Source: Lentzea waywayandensis
GTDB taxonomy: Bacteria; Actinomycetota; Actinomycetes; Mycobacteriales; Pseudonocardiaceae
DNA: 64,000 nt
Assembly (NCBI RefSeq): GCF_900115955.1
Contig: NZ_FOYL01000007.1
Location: 411,995 to 475,994, forward strand
Direction: 5' to 3'
Of this stretch, positions 24,995 to 34,070 are shown one piece after another (within the stretch, counting starts at the first letter, position 1; each line of letters starts with the position of its first letter). The notes under the pieces were generated by a model. That model ran no database searches, had not been told where the DNA came from, and saw only the letters and a program-made list of their open reading frames with translations. The position numbers and the translations under genes were made by a program.

Positions 24995-26203
24995 TCACGG
25001 CAGCAATCGCCTGACCACGGCGTCGGCCAGCAGCCGTCCCCGGTCGGTCAGCACGCAGCGATCGTCGTACGGCTCCAGCAGCCCGTCGGCGATCGCCTGC
25101 CTGGCCTCTTCCCGACCGGCCTCGTCCAGCACGTCGACGGGCAGCCCTTCGGCCAAGCGAAGTTCCAGCAACACCCGCTCGACTCGCTGATCCTCGGCCG
25201 ACAACAGCTCGCGACCGGCCGCCGGCGACTTGCCCTCGGCCAGCAGGGACGAGTAGCGGGCCGGGTGCTTCACGTTCCAGAAGCGCACTCCCCCGACGTG
25301 GCTGTGCGCGCCGGGCCCGAAGCCCCACCAGTCCGCGCCCTTCCAGTACAGGACGTTGTGCCGGCACTGGGCCTCGACGGAGGTCGCCCAGTTCGACACC
25401 TCGTACCAGGAGAAGCCCGCGCCGGACAGCACCGAGTCGACCATCTCGTAGGACGAGGCCAGCACGTCGTCGTCGGGCATGGGCAGGTCGCCGCGGCGAA
25501 TCCGGCGGGCGAGACCCGTGCCGTCCTCTACGATCAACGCGTAGGCGGACACGTGGTCGACGCCCGCGGCCAGCACGGCGTCCAGCGACGAAGCCAGGTC
25601 GGAGGGCCGCTCCCCCGGCGTGCCGTAGATCAGGTCCAGGTTCACGTGCTCGAAGCCGGCTTTCCGGGCCTCCAGCGCCGCTTCCCCCGGACGGCCGGGG
25701 GTGTGCTTGCGGTCCAGCACGGCCAGAACGTGCCGGGCCGCGGACTGCATGCCCAAGGACACGCGCGTGTAGCCGGCGGCACGGATGCCCTCGAAGAACG
25801 GAACGGACGTCGACTCGGGGTTCGACTCCGTCGTCACCTCGGCGCCGGGAGCCAGGCCGAACGACTGACGCACGGCGTCCAGCACCTCGCCGAGGCCCGA
25901 GGCGCCCAGCAAAGATGGCGTACCGCCGCCGACGAACACGGTTTCGGCCAACGGAGCGGTGCCCAGAACGGACGCGGCCAGGTCCAGTTCGCGACGCAGG
26001 CCCTCCAGCCACGACTCGGGCGAGGCGGAGGAACCCAGCTCACCGGGCGTGTAGGTGTTGAAGTCGCAGTAGCCGCAGCGGGTCGCGCAGAACGGCACGT
26101 GCACGTAGATGCCGAACGGGCGCGAACCGACACCGGCGAGAGCGGAAGAGGGAAGCGAACCGTCGGCGGGCGCGGGCTCGCCTTCGGGCAGAGCGGAGGG
26201 CAT
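24995..26203 (-). CDS. hemW: Radical SAM heme chaperone HemW (HemN-like)
   Basis: 402 residues. The radical SAM cluster motif is CATRCGYC (CxxxCxxC), followed by FVGGGTPSLLG and a HemN C-terminal winged domain. The extra third-Cys arrangement typical of coproporphyrinogen III oxidase is not seen, so HemW (heme delivery) is the better name. ATG 26203. A homologue occupies the same place (Rv2388c) before the sulfur genes in mycobacteria. Confidence 0.88.
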   Translation of the reverse strand: MPSALPEGEPAPADGSLPSSALAGVGSRPFGIYVHVPFCATRCGYCDFNTYTPGELGSSASPESWLEGLRRELDLAASVLGTAPLAETVFVGGGTPSLLGASGLGEVLDAVRQSFGLAPGAEVTTESNPESTSVPFFEGIRAAGYTRVSLGMQSAARHVLAVLDRKHTPGRPGEAALEARKAGFEHVNLDLIYGTPGERPSDLASSLDAVLAAGVDHVSAYALIVEDGTGLARRIRRGDLPMPDDDVLASSYEMVDSVLSGAGFSWYEVSNWATSVEAQCRHNVLYWKGADWWGFGPGAHSHVGGVRFWNVKHPARYSSLLAEGKSPAAGRELLSAEDQRVERVLLELRLAEGLPVDVLDEAGREEARQAIADGLLEPYDDRCVLTDRGRLLADAVVRRLLP

Positions 26204-26375
26204 GACTCCCAGTGTCCCCTACACGGCCCGAATGGCGGTGTTCGACCAGGGAAAGTATCTGTCGGTGACAGAAGTATTACGGAGTGAAACCAGCCGAGGA
26301 TGTCAACTTCCCCTCGTCAATCCCAGCATTCGGTTGCTGGTGGACCAGGTACTGGACGCGAGGCACACTGAGGAC

Positions 26376-26462
26376 ATGCATTCGACTGGAGTCCGCCTCG
26401 TGGCCCGCCGCCACGTCGACTTCCGTCGTGTCTCCAGCGCGATGTGCCGTCGTTCGGCCTGA
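26376..26462 (+). CDS. Cysteine-type leader peptide upstream of the sulfur operon
   Basis: 28 residues, ATG 26376, TGA 26460-26462. It contains VRLVARRHVDFRRVSSAMCR. This R-R-H-V-D-x-x-R-x-x-S-A-x-C pattern recurs in short leader ORFs annotated before actinobacterial sulfur-assimilation genes. The single Cys at residue 24, near the end, is where a ribosome would stall when charged tRNA-Cys is scarce. It lies 110 bp before the sulfite reductase start. A regulatory role is well grounded by family, but no folding was computed. Confidence 0.8.
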   Translation: MHSTGVRLVARRHVDFRRVSSAMCRRSA

Positions 26463-26522
26463 CCGCGCGCTGATTTGTTCCCGTCGGCGCCCGGCGCGCT
26501 GACGACGCCCCCACCACAAGCA

Positions 26523-26566
26523 CCTCCGGGCTCGCATGCGCACCGAGCGCCTCGAAACCCCGGAGG
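26523..26566 (+). promoter_or_regulatory. Hairpin that masks the sulfite reductase Shine-Dalgarno
   Basis: CCTCCGGG (26523-26530) can pair over 8 bp with CCCGGAGG (26559-26566), and the right arm is the GGAGG ribosome site of the sulfite reductase gene. This would block its translation by default. Stalling on the Cys-containing leader upstream could change the fold and free the site. Sequence pairing is seen; the switching model is inference. Confidence 0.6.
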
Positions 26567-26572
26567 ATGGCG

Positions 26573-28252
26573 ATGGTCCCGCCGCAGACGTCACCGCGCG
26601 CCAAGCAGCGTCGCGGCGAGGGGCAGTGGGCACTCGGTTACCGAGAGCCGCTGAACCCCAACGAGCGGAGCAAGAAGGACGACAACCCGCTCAACGTCCG
26701 CACCCGCATCGAGAACATCTACGCCCACGGTGGTTTCGACTCGATCGACCCGGCCGACCTGCGCGGGCGTTTCCGCTGGTACGGCCTGTACACGCAGCGC
26801 AAGCCCGGCATCGACGGCGGCCGCACGGCCACGCTGGAGCCGGAAGAGCTGGACGACGAGTACTTCATGATGCGCGTCCGCAGTGATGGTGGCGCGCTCA
26901 CGACGCAGCAGTTGAAGGTCCTCGGCGAGATCTCGCAGACCTACGCGCGCGACACCGCGGACATCACCGATCGGCAGAACATCCAGTACCACTGGATCGC
27001 GATCGAGGACGTTCCCACGATCTGGCAGAAGCTCGAAGCCGTCGGCCTGACGACGATGGAGGCGTGTGGCGACAGCCCGCGCGTCATCCTCGGCTCGCCG
27101 GTCGCGGGCATCTCCGAGGACGAGATCATCAACGGGCAGCCGGCGATCGACACGATCCTCGAGCGCTACATCGGCGACCCGCGGTTCTCGAACCTGCCTC
27201 GCAAGTTCAAGACCGCCATCTCCGGTCTGCAGGACGTCGCGCACGAGATCCACGACATCGCGTTCGTCGGCGTGAACCACCCCGAGCACGGGCCGGGCTT
27301 CGACCTCTGGGTCGGCGGTGGTCTGTCCACGAACCCCATGCTGGGCAAGCGTTTGGGCGCCTGGGTGCCGCTCGACGAGGTGCCGGACGTGTGGGAAGCC
27401 GTCATCAGCGTCTTCCGCGACTACGGCTACCGCAGGCTTCGGCACCGTGCGCGCATCAAGTTCCTCGTCGCCGACTGGGGCCCGGAGAAGTTCCGCCAGG
27501 TCGTGGAGGACGAGTACCTCAAGCGCAAGATGATCGACGGCCCGGCGCCGGAGACGCTGAAGCAGCAGCTCGACCACATCGGTGTGAACAGGCAGAAGGA
27601 CGGCCTGTTCTACGTCGGCGCCGCGCCGGTCGCGGGCCGCGTCTCGGGCTCGATCCTGGTCGAGGTCGCGAAGATCGCCGAACGGGCGGGCTCCACGCGC
27701 GTCCGCTTCACGCCGCAGCAGAAGATCATCGTGCTGGACGTCGCCGAGTCCGAGGTCCCCGAGCTCAAGAACGGTCTCGCCAAGCTCGGCCTCCAGGTCG
27801 ACCCGTCGCCGTGGCGCCGGGGCATCATGGCCTGCACCGGCATCGAGTTCTGCAAGCTCGCGATCGTCGAGACCAAGGCCCGCGCCAACGACCTCGTCAC
27901 GCAGCTCGAAGCCAACCTCAAGGACATCGTCGACGGCGTCACGGCGCCGATCACCGTGCACATCAACGGCTGCCCCAACTCCTGCGCCCGCATCCAGACC
28001 GCGGACATCGGCCTCAAGGGCCAGATCGTCACGGACGAGACGGGCAACCAGGTCGAGGGCTTCCAGGTGCACCTCGGTGGCGGACTCGGTCTCGACGCCG
28101 GGTTCGGCCGGAAGCTGCGCGGCCACAAGGTGACGGCGAACGAACTGCCCGAGTACGTCGAGCGGATCGTGCGGAACTTCGTCGCCCAGCGGGAGACCGA
28201 CGAGCGGTTCGCTCAGTGGGTCGGCCGGGCGGAAGAAGGTTCGCTGCGATGA
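26573..28252 (+). CDS. sir: Ferredoxin-dependent sulfite (or nitrite) reductase
   Basis: 559 residues. Two ferredoxin-like half domains and the siroheme/4Fe-4S cysteines ACTGIEFCKLA and NGCPNSCARIQ (CxxxxxC...CxxxC). Reduces sulfite to sulfide in the cytoplasm. The cluster with cysH/cysD/cysN favours sulfite as substrate; the family also contains nitrite reductases (nirA). ATG 26573 is chosen because GGAGG at 26562-26566 is 6 nt upstream, whereas the ATG at 26567 abuts it. ATGA overlap with the next gene. Confidence 0.93.
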   Translation: MVPPQTSPRAKQRRGEGQWALGYREPLNPNERSKKDDNPLNVRTRIENIYAHGGFDSIDPADLRGRFRWYGLYTQRKPGIDGGRTATLEPEELDDEYFMMRVRSDGGALTTQQLKVLGEISQTYARDTADITDRQNIQYHWIAIEDVPTIWQKLEAVGLTTMEACGDSPRVILGSPVAGISEDEIINGQPAIDTILERYIGDPRFSNLPRKFKTAISGLQDVAHEIHDIAFVGVNHPEHGPGFDLWVGGGLSTNPMLGKRLGAWVPLDEVPDVWEAVISVFRDYGYRRLRHRARIKFLVADWGPEKFRQVVEDEYLKRKMIDGPAPETLKQQLDHIGVNRQKDGLFYVGAAPVAGRVSGSILVEVAKIAERAGSTRVRFTPQQKIIVLDVAESEVPELKNGLAKLGLQVDPSPWRRGIMACTGIEFCKLAIVETKARANDLVTQLEANLKDIVDGVTAPITVHINGCPNSCARIQTADIGLKGQIVTDETGNQVEGFQVHLGGGLGLDAGFGRKLRGHKVTANELPEYVERIVRNFVAQRETDERFAQWVGRAEEGSLR

Positions 28253-28407
28253 CCGAACGCGCGACGCCGTTCTACTGCCCCTACTGCGGCGACGAGGACC
28301 TCCGGCCGCAGGAGGAACCCAGCTACGCGTGGCTGTGCACCGGGTGCCGCCGCGTCTTCAAGGTCTCGTTCGTCGGGCTCAACCTGCCGCAGGAGGTGAA
28401 GAAGTGA
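28249..28407 (+). CDS. Small zinc-ribbon protein of the sulfur operon
   Basis: 52 residues. FYCPYCGDED and WLCTGCRRVF form two CxxC pairs of a zinc ribbon. ATG 28249 overlaps the previous stop (ATGA) and its TGA overlaps the cysH GTG (GTGA), so it is tightly coupled between reductase and cysH. A similar small gene in this place is common in actinobacterial cys operons; role unknown. Confidence 0.75.
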   Translation: MTERATPFYCPYCGDEDLRPQEEPSYAWLCTGCRRVFKVSFVGLNLPQEVKK

Positions 28408-29099
28408 GCGATCTCAAGGAAGACCTCAAGATCGTCGCCGAGGCTGCGGAGCTGGAGCTGAAGGACGCGAACGCCGAAGAGGCGCTGGAGTGGGTCGCGC
28501 GGACGTTCGGTGACAACTACATCGTCGCCTCCAACATGCAGGACGCCGTGCTGATCGACCTCGCCGCCAAGGTGAAGCCGAACTTCGACGTGCTGTTCCT
28601 GGAGACGGGCTACCACTTCCCGGAGACGATCGGCGTGCGGGACGCCGTCGGCGTCGTCTACCCGGACGTGCGGATCGTCAACGCCGCGGCCGAGCAGTCG
28701 GTCGAGGACCAGGAACGCGAGTTCGGCCTGCTGTACCAGTCGGATCCGGCCACGTGCTGCAACCTGCGCAAGGTCGTGCCGCTGCGCCGGGAGCTCGCGA
28801 AGTACGACGCGTGGGTGACCGGTGTGCGCCGCGTGGACGCCCCGACCAGGGCGAACACGCCGATCGTGCAGTGGGACGACCGCAACGGCCTGGTGAAGAT
28901 CAACCCGATCGCGCCGTGGAGCGACGACGAGTTCAACGCCTACATCCGCGAGAAGGGCGTCCTCGAGAACCTGTTGGTGCAGGAGGGATATCCCTCCATC
29001 GGCTGCCTGCCGTGCACCGCGAAGCCGTTGCCGGGGCAGGACGCCCGCAGCGGCCGGTGGGCCGGTCAGTCCAAGACGGAATGTGGGTTGCACGGATGA
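28404..29099 (+). CDS. cysH: Adenylyl-sulfate (APS) reductase
   Basis: 231 residues. P-loop-like fold with LFLETGYHFPET; cluster ligands TCCNLRK (CC) and SIGCLPCTA (CxxC), the four-Cys pattern of 4Fe-4S APS reductases, and the catalytic Cys in the tail KTECGLHG. Reduces APS to sulfite with thioredoxin. GTG 28404 is coupled to the gene before and its stop to cysD (ATGA). A 16-bp perfect palindrome GGAGGGATATCCCTCC occurs at 28982-28997 inside the coding sequence; probably a coincidence of the conserved GYPSIGC codons. Confidence 0.93.
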   Translation: MSDLKEDLKIVAEAAELELKDANAEEALEWVARTFGDNYIVASNMQDAVLIDLAAKVKPNFDVLFLETGYHFPETIGVRDAVGVVYPDVRIVNAAAEQSVEDQEREFGLLYQSDPATCCNLRKVVPLRRELAKYDAWVTGVRRVDAPTRANTPIVQWDDRNGLVKINPIAPWSDDEFNAYIREKGVLENLLVQEGYPSIGCLPCTAKPLPGQDARSGRWAGQSKTECGLHG

Positions 29100-29995
29100 C
29101 ACTCGCGCTCGACACCTTGGGACGCCTGGAATCCGAGGCGATCCACATCTTCCGCGAGGTGGCGGGGGAGTTCGACCGGCCGGTGATCCTCTTCTCCGGC
29201 GGCAAGGACTCGACGCTGCTGCTGCACCTCGCGATCAAGGCGTTCTACCCGGCGCCGGTGCCGTTCCCGTTGCTGCACGTCGACACCGGGCACAACTTCG
29301 ACGAGGTCATCGAGTTCCGCGACCGCGTCGTCGCGCAGCACGGTCTGCGCCTGGAGGTCGCGAAGGTCCAGGACTGGATCGACGACGGCCGCCTCGAAGA
29401 GCGTCCGGACGGCACCCGCAACCCGTTGCAGACCGTGCCGCTGCTGGACTCCATCACGCAGCACAAGTACGACGCGGTCTTCGGCGGCGGACGCCGGGAC
29501 GAGGAACGCGCCCGCGCCAAGGAGCGGATCTTCAGTCTGCGCACGGCGTTCGGCCAGTGGGACCCGAAGCGCCAGCGGCCCGAGCTGTGGAACCTCTACA
29601 ACGGCCGGCACCGCGCCGGTGAGCACGTCCGCGTGTTCCCGCTGTCCAACTGGACCGAGCTCGACGTCTGGAACTACATCGAGCGCGAGGGCATCGAGCT
29701 GCCGGACATCTACTACTCGCACCAGCGCGACGTGTTCCTGCGCGACGGCATGTGGCTCGCCGAAGGCCCGTGGGGCACGGCGCGCGACGGCGAAACGTTG
29801 CTGCGCAAGACAGTTCGCTACCGCACGGTCGGTGACGGCTCCTGCACGGGTGCCGTCGAGTCCGACGCCGCCGACATCCACGCGGTGATCGCCGAGGTCT
29901 CCGCGTCACGACTGACCGAGCGCGGCGCCACACGTGCCGACGACCGGCTGTCCGAGGCCGCCATGGAAGACCGCAAGCGGGAGGGCTACTTCTAA
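29096..29995 (+). CDS. cysD: Sulfate adenylyltransferase small subunit
   Basis: 299 residues. PP-loop SGGKDSTLLLHLA, then PLLHVDTGHNFDEVI and GGGRRDEERARAKERI. Forms APS from ATP and sulfate with CysN. ATG 29096 overlaps the cysH stop; TAA 29993-29995 is directly followed by the cysN ATG. Confidence 0.95.
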   Translation: MTLALDTLGRLESEAIHIFREVAGEFDRPVILFSGGKDSTLLLHLAIKAFYPAPVPFPLLHVDTGHNFDEVIEFRDRVVAQHGLRLEVAKVQDWIDDGRLEERPDGTRNPLQTVPLLDSITQHKYDAVFGGGRRDEERARAKERIFSLRTAFGQWDPKRQRPELWNLYNGRHRAGEHVRVFPLSNWTELDVWNYIEREGIELPDIYYSHQRDVFLRDGMWLAEGPWGTARDGETLLRKTVRYRTVGDGSCTGAVESDAADIHAVIAEVSASRLTERGATRADDRLSEAAMEDRKREGYF

Positions 29996-31342
29996 ATGAG
30001 CGACCTGTTGAGGTTGGCTACCGCCGGTAGCGTGGACGACGGAAAGTCCACGCTCGTCGGCAGGTTGCTCTACGACACCAAGTCCGTGCTCGCGGACACG
30101 CTCGACGCCGTCCACCGGGCGAGCGCCGACCGCGGTCTCGCGACGCCGGACCTGTCGTTGCTGGTCGACGGCCTGCGGTCGGAACGCGAGCAGGGCATCA
30201 CGATCGACGTGGCGTACCGGTACTTCGCGACGCCGAAGCGGTCGTTCGTGCTCGCGGACACTCCTGGCCACGTGCAGTACACCCGCAACACGGTCACCGG
30301 CGCCTCCACCGCGCAGCTCGCGGTGCTGCTCGTCGACGCGCGCAAGGGCGTCATCGAGCAGACTCGGCGCCACGCGGCGGTTCTCGCGCTGCTGGGCGTG
30401 CCCAGGCTCGTCCTCGCCGTCAACAAGATCGACCTCGTGGACTACGACGAGGTGACGTTCTCCCGCATCGCCAAGGAGTTCACCGCGCACGCCACGGCTC
30501 TCGGCTACACCGAGGACGCGGTCGTCGAGATCCCGGTGTCGGCGCTGGCCGGTGACAACGTGGTGGACAAGTCGGCGAACACGCCGTGGTACTCCGGCCC
30601 GACCCTGCTGGAGCACCTGGAGAACGTGCCGGTCGAGCCCGACCCGCACGACGCGCCGTTCCGCTTCCCGGTGCAGTACGTGATCCGCCCGCGCACGGCC
30701 GAGCACCTCGACTACCGGGGGTACGCCGGTCTGATCGCGGCCGGCACGGTCAAGCCGGGCGACGAGATCGTGGTGCTGCCGTCGGGCCGTCGCTCGACGG
30801 TCACGAAGATCGACACGGCCGATGGCGAGCTGACCGAGGCGGCGGCGGGCCAGTCCGTCACGCTGCTGCTGGCCGACGACATCGACATCTCCCGCGGCGA
30901 CCTGATCTCGGTGGCGGGCAACGAGCCCACGGTCACGGACGAACTGGACGCCACTCTCTGCTGGCTCGCGGAGAAGCCGCTGCGACCCGGCGCCCGAGTC
31001 CTCGTCAAGCACGGCACGCGCACCGTGCAGGCGATGGTCACCGACCTGCGCGACCGCTTCGACGAGCAGAACCTGTCCAGTGTGGACAGCCCCAGTTCGT
31101 TGGAGCTCAACGAGATCGGCCGAGTGGCTTTGCGCCTGGCAGAGCCTGTTCCGCTGGACGACTACAGCTTCAGCCGGCGCACCGGATCCTTCCTGGTGAT
31201 CGACGCGAGCGATGGTTCCACGCTCGCCGCCGGACTGGTCGGGGCTCCGCTGCCGCTGCTTGAGGACGGCGTGGAGAGCTGTACCGGGGGTGGCGTCAAC
31301 GCCACCCCCGACACCCATGCCCTCGTCTCCCCCGGTCCCTGA
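29996..31342 (+). CDS. cysN: Sulfate adenylyltransferase GTPase subunit
   Basis: 448 residues. G1 AGSVDDGKSTLVGRLL, G3 DTPGHVQ, G4 NKID. The GTPase drives APS formation by CysD. No C-terminal APS kinase (CysC) domain, which fits direct APS reduction by the cysH next to it. Near the 3' end the DNA forms an 11-bp hairpin (31286-31309) read as TGGGVNATPDTHAL. Confidence 0.95.
   Translation: MSDLLRLATAGSVDDGKSTLVGRLLYDTKSVLADTLDAVHRASADRGLATPDLSLLVDGLRSEREQGITIDVAYRYFATPKRSFVLADTPGHVQYTRNTVTGASTAQLAVLLVDARKGVIEQTRRHAAVLALLGVPRLVLAVNKIDLVDYDEVTFSRIAKEFTAHATALGYTEDAVVEIPVSALAGDNVVDKSANTPWYSGPTLLEHLENVPVEPDPHDAPFRFPVQYVIRPRTAEHLDYRGYAGLIAAGTVKPGDEIVVLPSGRRSTVTKIDTADGELTEAAAGQSVTLLLADDIDISRGDLISVAGNEPTVTDELDATLCWLAEKPLRPGARVLVKHGTRTVQAMVTDLRDRFDEQNLSSVDSPSSLELNEIGRVALRLAEPVPLDDYSFSRRTGSFLVIDASDGSTLAAGLVGAPLPLLEDGVESCTGGGVNATPDTHALVSPGP
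31286..31309 (+). promoter_or_regulatory. GC hairpin within the 3' end of cysN
   Basis: GGGGGTGGCGT (31286-31296) is the exact reverse complement of ACGCCACCCCC (31299-31309), a strong 11-bp stem with a 2-nt loop, ending 33 bp before the cysN stop. No U-tract follows. It may stabilise the upstream mRNA end or attenuate before the ABC genes. Confidence 0.5.
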
Positions 31343-31356
31343 AAGGCCTCTTCCCC

Positions 31357-32406
31357 GTGAACCTCAAGCCCGCCATCGCCGTCGCACTGATCGCACTGAC
31401 AGCCCTGTCCGGTTGCAGCCGCGCAGGCACCTCCGAGACTCCCGCCGCCGAGTCCAAGGGCGCCGCCGCCGAGGTCCGCCTCGGGTACTTCCCGAACATC
31501 ACCCACGCCGCCGCGCTGATCGGCGTCGAAAAGGGTCTGTACGCCAAGGAACTCGGCAACACCAAGCTGACGACGCAGACGTTCAACGCGGGACCCGACG
31601 AGGTGAACGCCCTGCTGGGCGAGTCCCTCGATATCGCCTACATCGGCTCAGGGCCGGCGATCAACGCCTACGCGAAGTCCAAGGGTGAGGCCGTGAAGCT
31701 CATCGCGGGCGCCACCTCGGGCGGTGCGCAGCTCGTGGTGAAGCCCGAGATCAACTCGATCGAGGACCTCAAGGGCAAGATCGTCGCCACCCCGCAGCTC
31801 GCGAACACGCAGGACGTGTCGCTGAAGAAGTACCTGGCGGAGAAGAACCTGACCGGCCAGGTCACCGTGCAGAACGTGGAGAACGCCGCGTCGCTCGACC
31901 TGTTCAAGAAGGGCGACATCCAGGCGGCGTGGGCGCCGCAGCCCTGGTCGGCGCGCATCGTCAACGAGGGTGGCGGCAAGGTGCTGCTCGACGAGAAGAC
32001 GCTGTGGGACGGCGGGGCGTTCCCGACCACCGTGGTCATCGTGCGGACGAAGTTCCTGCAGGAGCACCCGGAGACGGTCGAGGCCGTGCTGAAGGGTCAC
32101 GTCGCGGCGATCGACTGGGCGAAGGCGAACAAGGACGAGGCCAAGAAGGCCGCGAACGCCCATCTGGAGAAGCTCACGTCCAAGAAGCTCGGCGACAAGA
32201 TCCTCGACGCCGCGTGGGACAACATCGAGCTGACCACGGACGCGCAGGCCAAGCACTTCCCGCAGCTCGCGAAGGACGCCGTGACCGCCGGGGTGGCCAA
32301 GGAGGCCGCGAACGTCGCCGGGTACGCCGACTTCACGTTGCTGAACAAGGTTCTTCAGGCACAGGGCAAGCCGCAGGTGCAAGCAGCGGGCCTGGACAAG
32401 AAGTAG
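31357..32406 (+). CDS. ABC transporter substrate-binding lipoprotein (sulfonate/taurine type)
   Basis: 349 residues, GTG 31357. Lipobox LTALSGC (Cys about 20) marks a lipoprotein. VRLGYFPNITHAAALIGVEKGLY and the PQLANTQDVSLKKYL/AWAPQPWS segments are typical of the SsuA/NrtA/TauA family. In this operon sulfonate or sulfate-ester sulfur is the likely cargo. 15 bp after cysN. Confidence 0.88.
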   Translation: MNLKPAIAVALIALTALSGCSRAGTSETPAAESKGAAAEVRLGYFPNITHAAALIGVEKGLYAKELGNTKLTTQTFNAGPDEVNALLGESLDIAYIGSGPAINAYAKSKGEAVKLIAGATSGGAQLVVKPEINSIEDLKGKIVATPQLANTQDVSLKKYLAEKNLTGQVTVQNVENAASLDLFKKGDIQAAWAPQPWSARIVNEGGGKVLLDEKTLWDGGAFPTTVVIVRTKFLQEHPETVEAVLKGHVAAIDWAKANKDEAKKAANAHLEKLTSKKLGDKILDAAWDNIELTTDAQAKHFPQLAKDAVTAGVAKEAANVAGYADFTLLNKVLQAQGKPQVQAAGLDKK

Positions 32407-32437
32407 TTCCGAGACGTTGAGGGGAAGGCACACGACC

Positions 32438-33214
32438 ATGACCGCCACGCTCGAGACCACTTCTCTGTCCACTGTGGATACCGCCGTCGAACTGTCCGGC
32501 ATCCGCAAGGTTTTCGGCCACGGCAACTCGGCCGTGGTGGCGCTCGACGGGGTTGATCTCAAGGTCAAGCCCGGTGAGTTCGTGTGCCTTCTCGGCGCGT
32601 CCGGCTGCGGCAAGAGCACGCTGCTCAACATCGTGGCCGGTCTGGACGGCGCGACGTCGGGCTCGCTGGAGCTCAACACGTCGCGCCCGGCCGTGATGTT
32701 CCAGGAGCCCGCTCTCATGCCGTGGCTGACGGCGTCGCGCAACGTCGAGCTGGCGCTGCGGTTCGCCGGTGTCGGCCGGCTGGCGCGCCGGCGTCGCGCC
32801 CAGGAGCTGCTCGAACTGGTGCGGCTCGGCGACGTCGCGGACAAGCGTCCGCACGAGCTTTCCGGTGGTATGCGTCAGCGCGTGGCTCTGGCTCGCGCGC
32901 TGGCGTCCACCACCGTGTCCGCGGACGGTTCTCCCGCCCTGCTGCTGATGGACGAGCCGTTCGCCGCGCTCGACGCCATCACGCGCGACGTGCTCCAGGC
33001 CGAGCTGATCCGGGTGTGGGAGACCACGAACACCGCGATCATCTTCGTGACGCACGACGTGCGCGAGGCCGTGCGCCTCGGCCAGCGGGTGGTGCTGCTG
33101 TCGTCACGTCCCGGCCGCGTCGTGCGGGAGTGGGACGTGACGGACTCGCGGGACGAGGTTCTGGACGAGATCAACACTCATCTGCGAGAGGTCATCAGTG
33201 GCCACGCCTCCTGA
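32438..33214 (+). CDS. ABC transporter ATPase (sulfonate/nitrate type)
   Basis: 258 residues. Walker A LLGASGCGKSTLLNIVAG, Q-loop VMFQEPALMPW, signature LSGGMRQRVALARAL, Walker B LLLMDEPFAALD. ATG 32438 with GAGGGGAAGG upstream; the frame upstream of it is not used. Energises the adjacent importer. Ends 17 bp inside the permease gene. Confidence 0.93.
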   Translation: MTATLETTSLSTVDTAVELSGIRKVFGHGNSAVVALDGVDLKVKPGEFVCLLGASGCGKSTLLNIVAGLDGATSGSLELNTSRPAVMFQEPALMPWLTASRNVELALRFAGVGRLARRRRAQELLELVRLGDVADKRPHELSGGMRQRVALARALASTTVSADGSPALLLMDEPFAALDAITRDVLQAELIRVWETTNTAIIFVTHDVREAVRLGQRVVLLSSRPGRVVREWDVTDSRDEVLDEINTHLREVISGHAS

Positions 33215-34070
33215 CACGCTCGACAAGGTCGGAGCCGGCCTCGACGCGCTGGATGTGCCCGTAGAGGCGCACAAGGCGTCGCTGTGGCAGCGTTTCCTGA
33301 AGACCGGCGTGCCACCGATCATCGCTTTCGCACTGCTGCTCGGCGTGTGGCAGGGACTCTGGGCCTCGGCGATCCTGCCGGAGTTCCAGCTGCCCGCGCC
33401 GGTCAACGTGTGGAACGAGCTCGTCCGCTCGATCTCCACCGGTGAGGCGTTCGGCATCCTGTGGACCTCGTTGCACCGCGCGGTGCTCGGGTTCCTCGCG
33501 GCGGTGCTGATCGCCACGCCGCTGGGGCTGCTGATCGCCAAGGTGCGGGTGGTGCGCGCGGCGATCGGGTCGTTGCTGACCGGTCTTCAGTCGCTTCCTT
33601 CCGTCGCCTGGGTTCCGGCCGCGATCCTGTGGTTCGGCGTCACGCCGTCCACGATCTACTTCGTCGTGCTGATGGGCTCGGTGCCGTCGATCGCGAACGG
33701 CCTGGTGGCGGGCATCGACCAGATCCCCCCGCTGCTGCCTCGAGTCGGGCGTGCTCTGGGAGCGGGCCGGCTGGCTTCGGCGCGGCACATCCTGCTTCCC
33801 GCGGCCCTGCCCGGGTATCTGGCCGGTCTGAAGCAGGGCTGGGCGTTCTCGTGGCGGTCGCTGATGGCCGCGGAGATCATCGCGACCTCGCCCCAGCTCG
33901 GCGTCGGCCTTGGCCAGTACCTGCACAACGGGTCGTCGTTGAACGACATCAACATGGTGATCGCGGCGATCTTCCTGATCCTGTTGGTGGGTATCGGGAT
34001 CGAGCTGCTGCTGTTCCGTCCGCTGGAGCGCGCCGTGCTGCGGGCTCGTGGTCTGACGGGGGCCCTGTGA
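33198..34070 (+). CDS. ABC transporter permease (sulfonate/nitrate type)
   Basis: 290 residues, GTG 33198, overlapping the ATPase gene by 17 bp. Six or so helices and the EAA-like coupling loop LPRVGRALGAGRLASARHILLPAALPGYLAGLKQGWAFSW (binding-protein-dependent transport signature). Partner of the two genes before it. Stop overlaps the chelatase GTG (GTGA). Confidence 0.92.
   Translation: MATPPDTLDKVGAGLDALDVPVEAHKASLWQRFLKTGVPPIIAFALLLGVWQGLWASAILPEFQLPAPVNVWNELVRSISTGEAFGILWTSLHRAVLGFLAAVLIATPLGLLIAKVRVVRAAIGSLLTGLQSLPSVAWVPAAILWFGVTPSTIYFVVLMGSVPSIANGLVAGIDQIPPLLPRVGRALGAGRLASARHILLPAALPGYLAGLKQGWAFSWRSLMAAEIIATSPQLGVGLGQYLHNGSSLNDINMVIAAIFLILLVGIGIELLLFRPLERAVLRARGLTGAL

Noticed and set aside
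28982..28997. 16-bp perfect palindrome in cysH
   Set aside because: Encodes the conserved GYPSIG segment before the CxxC; probably forced by codons, unlike the D-I-S motifs.
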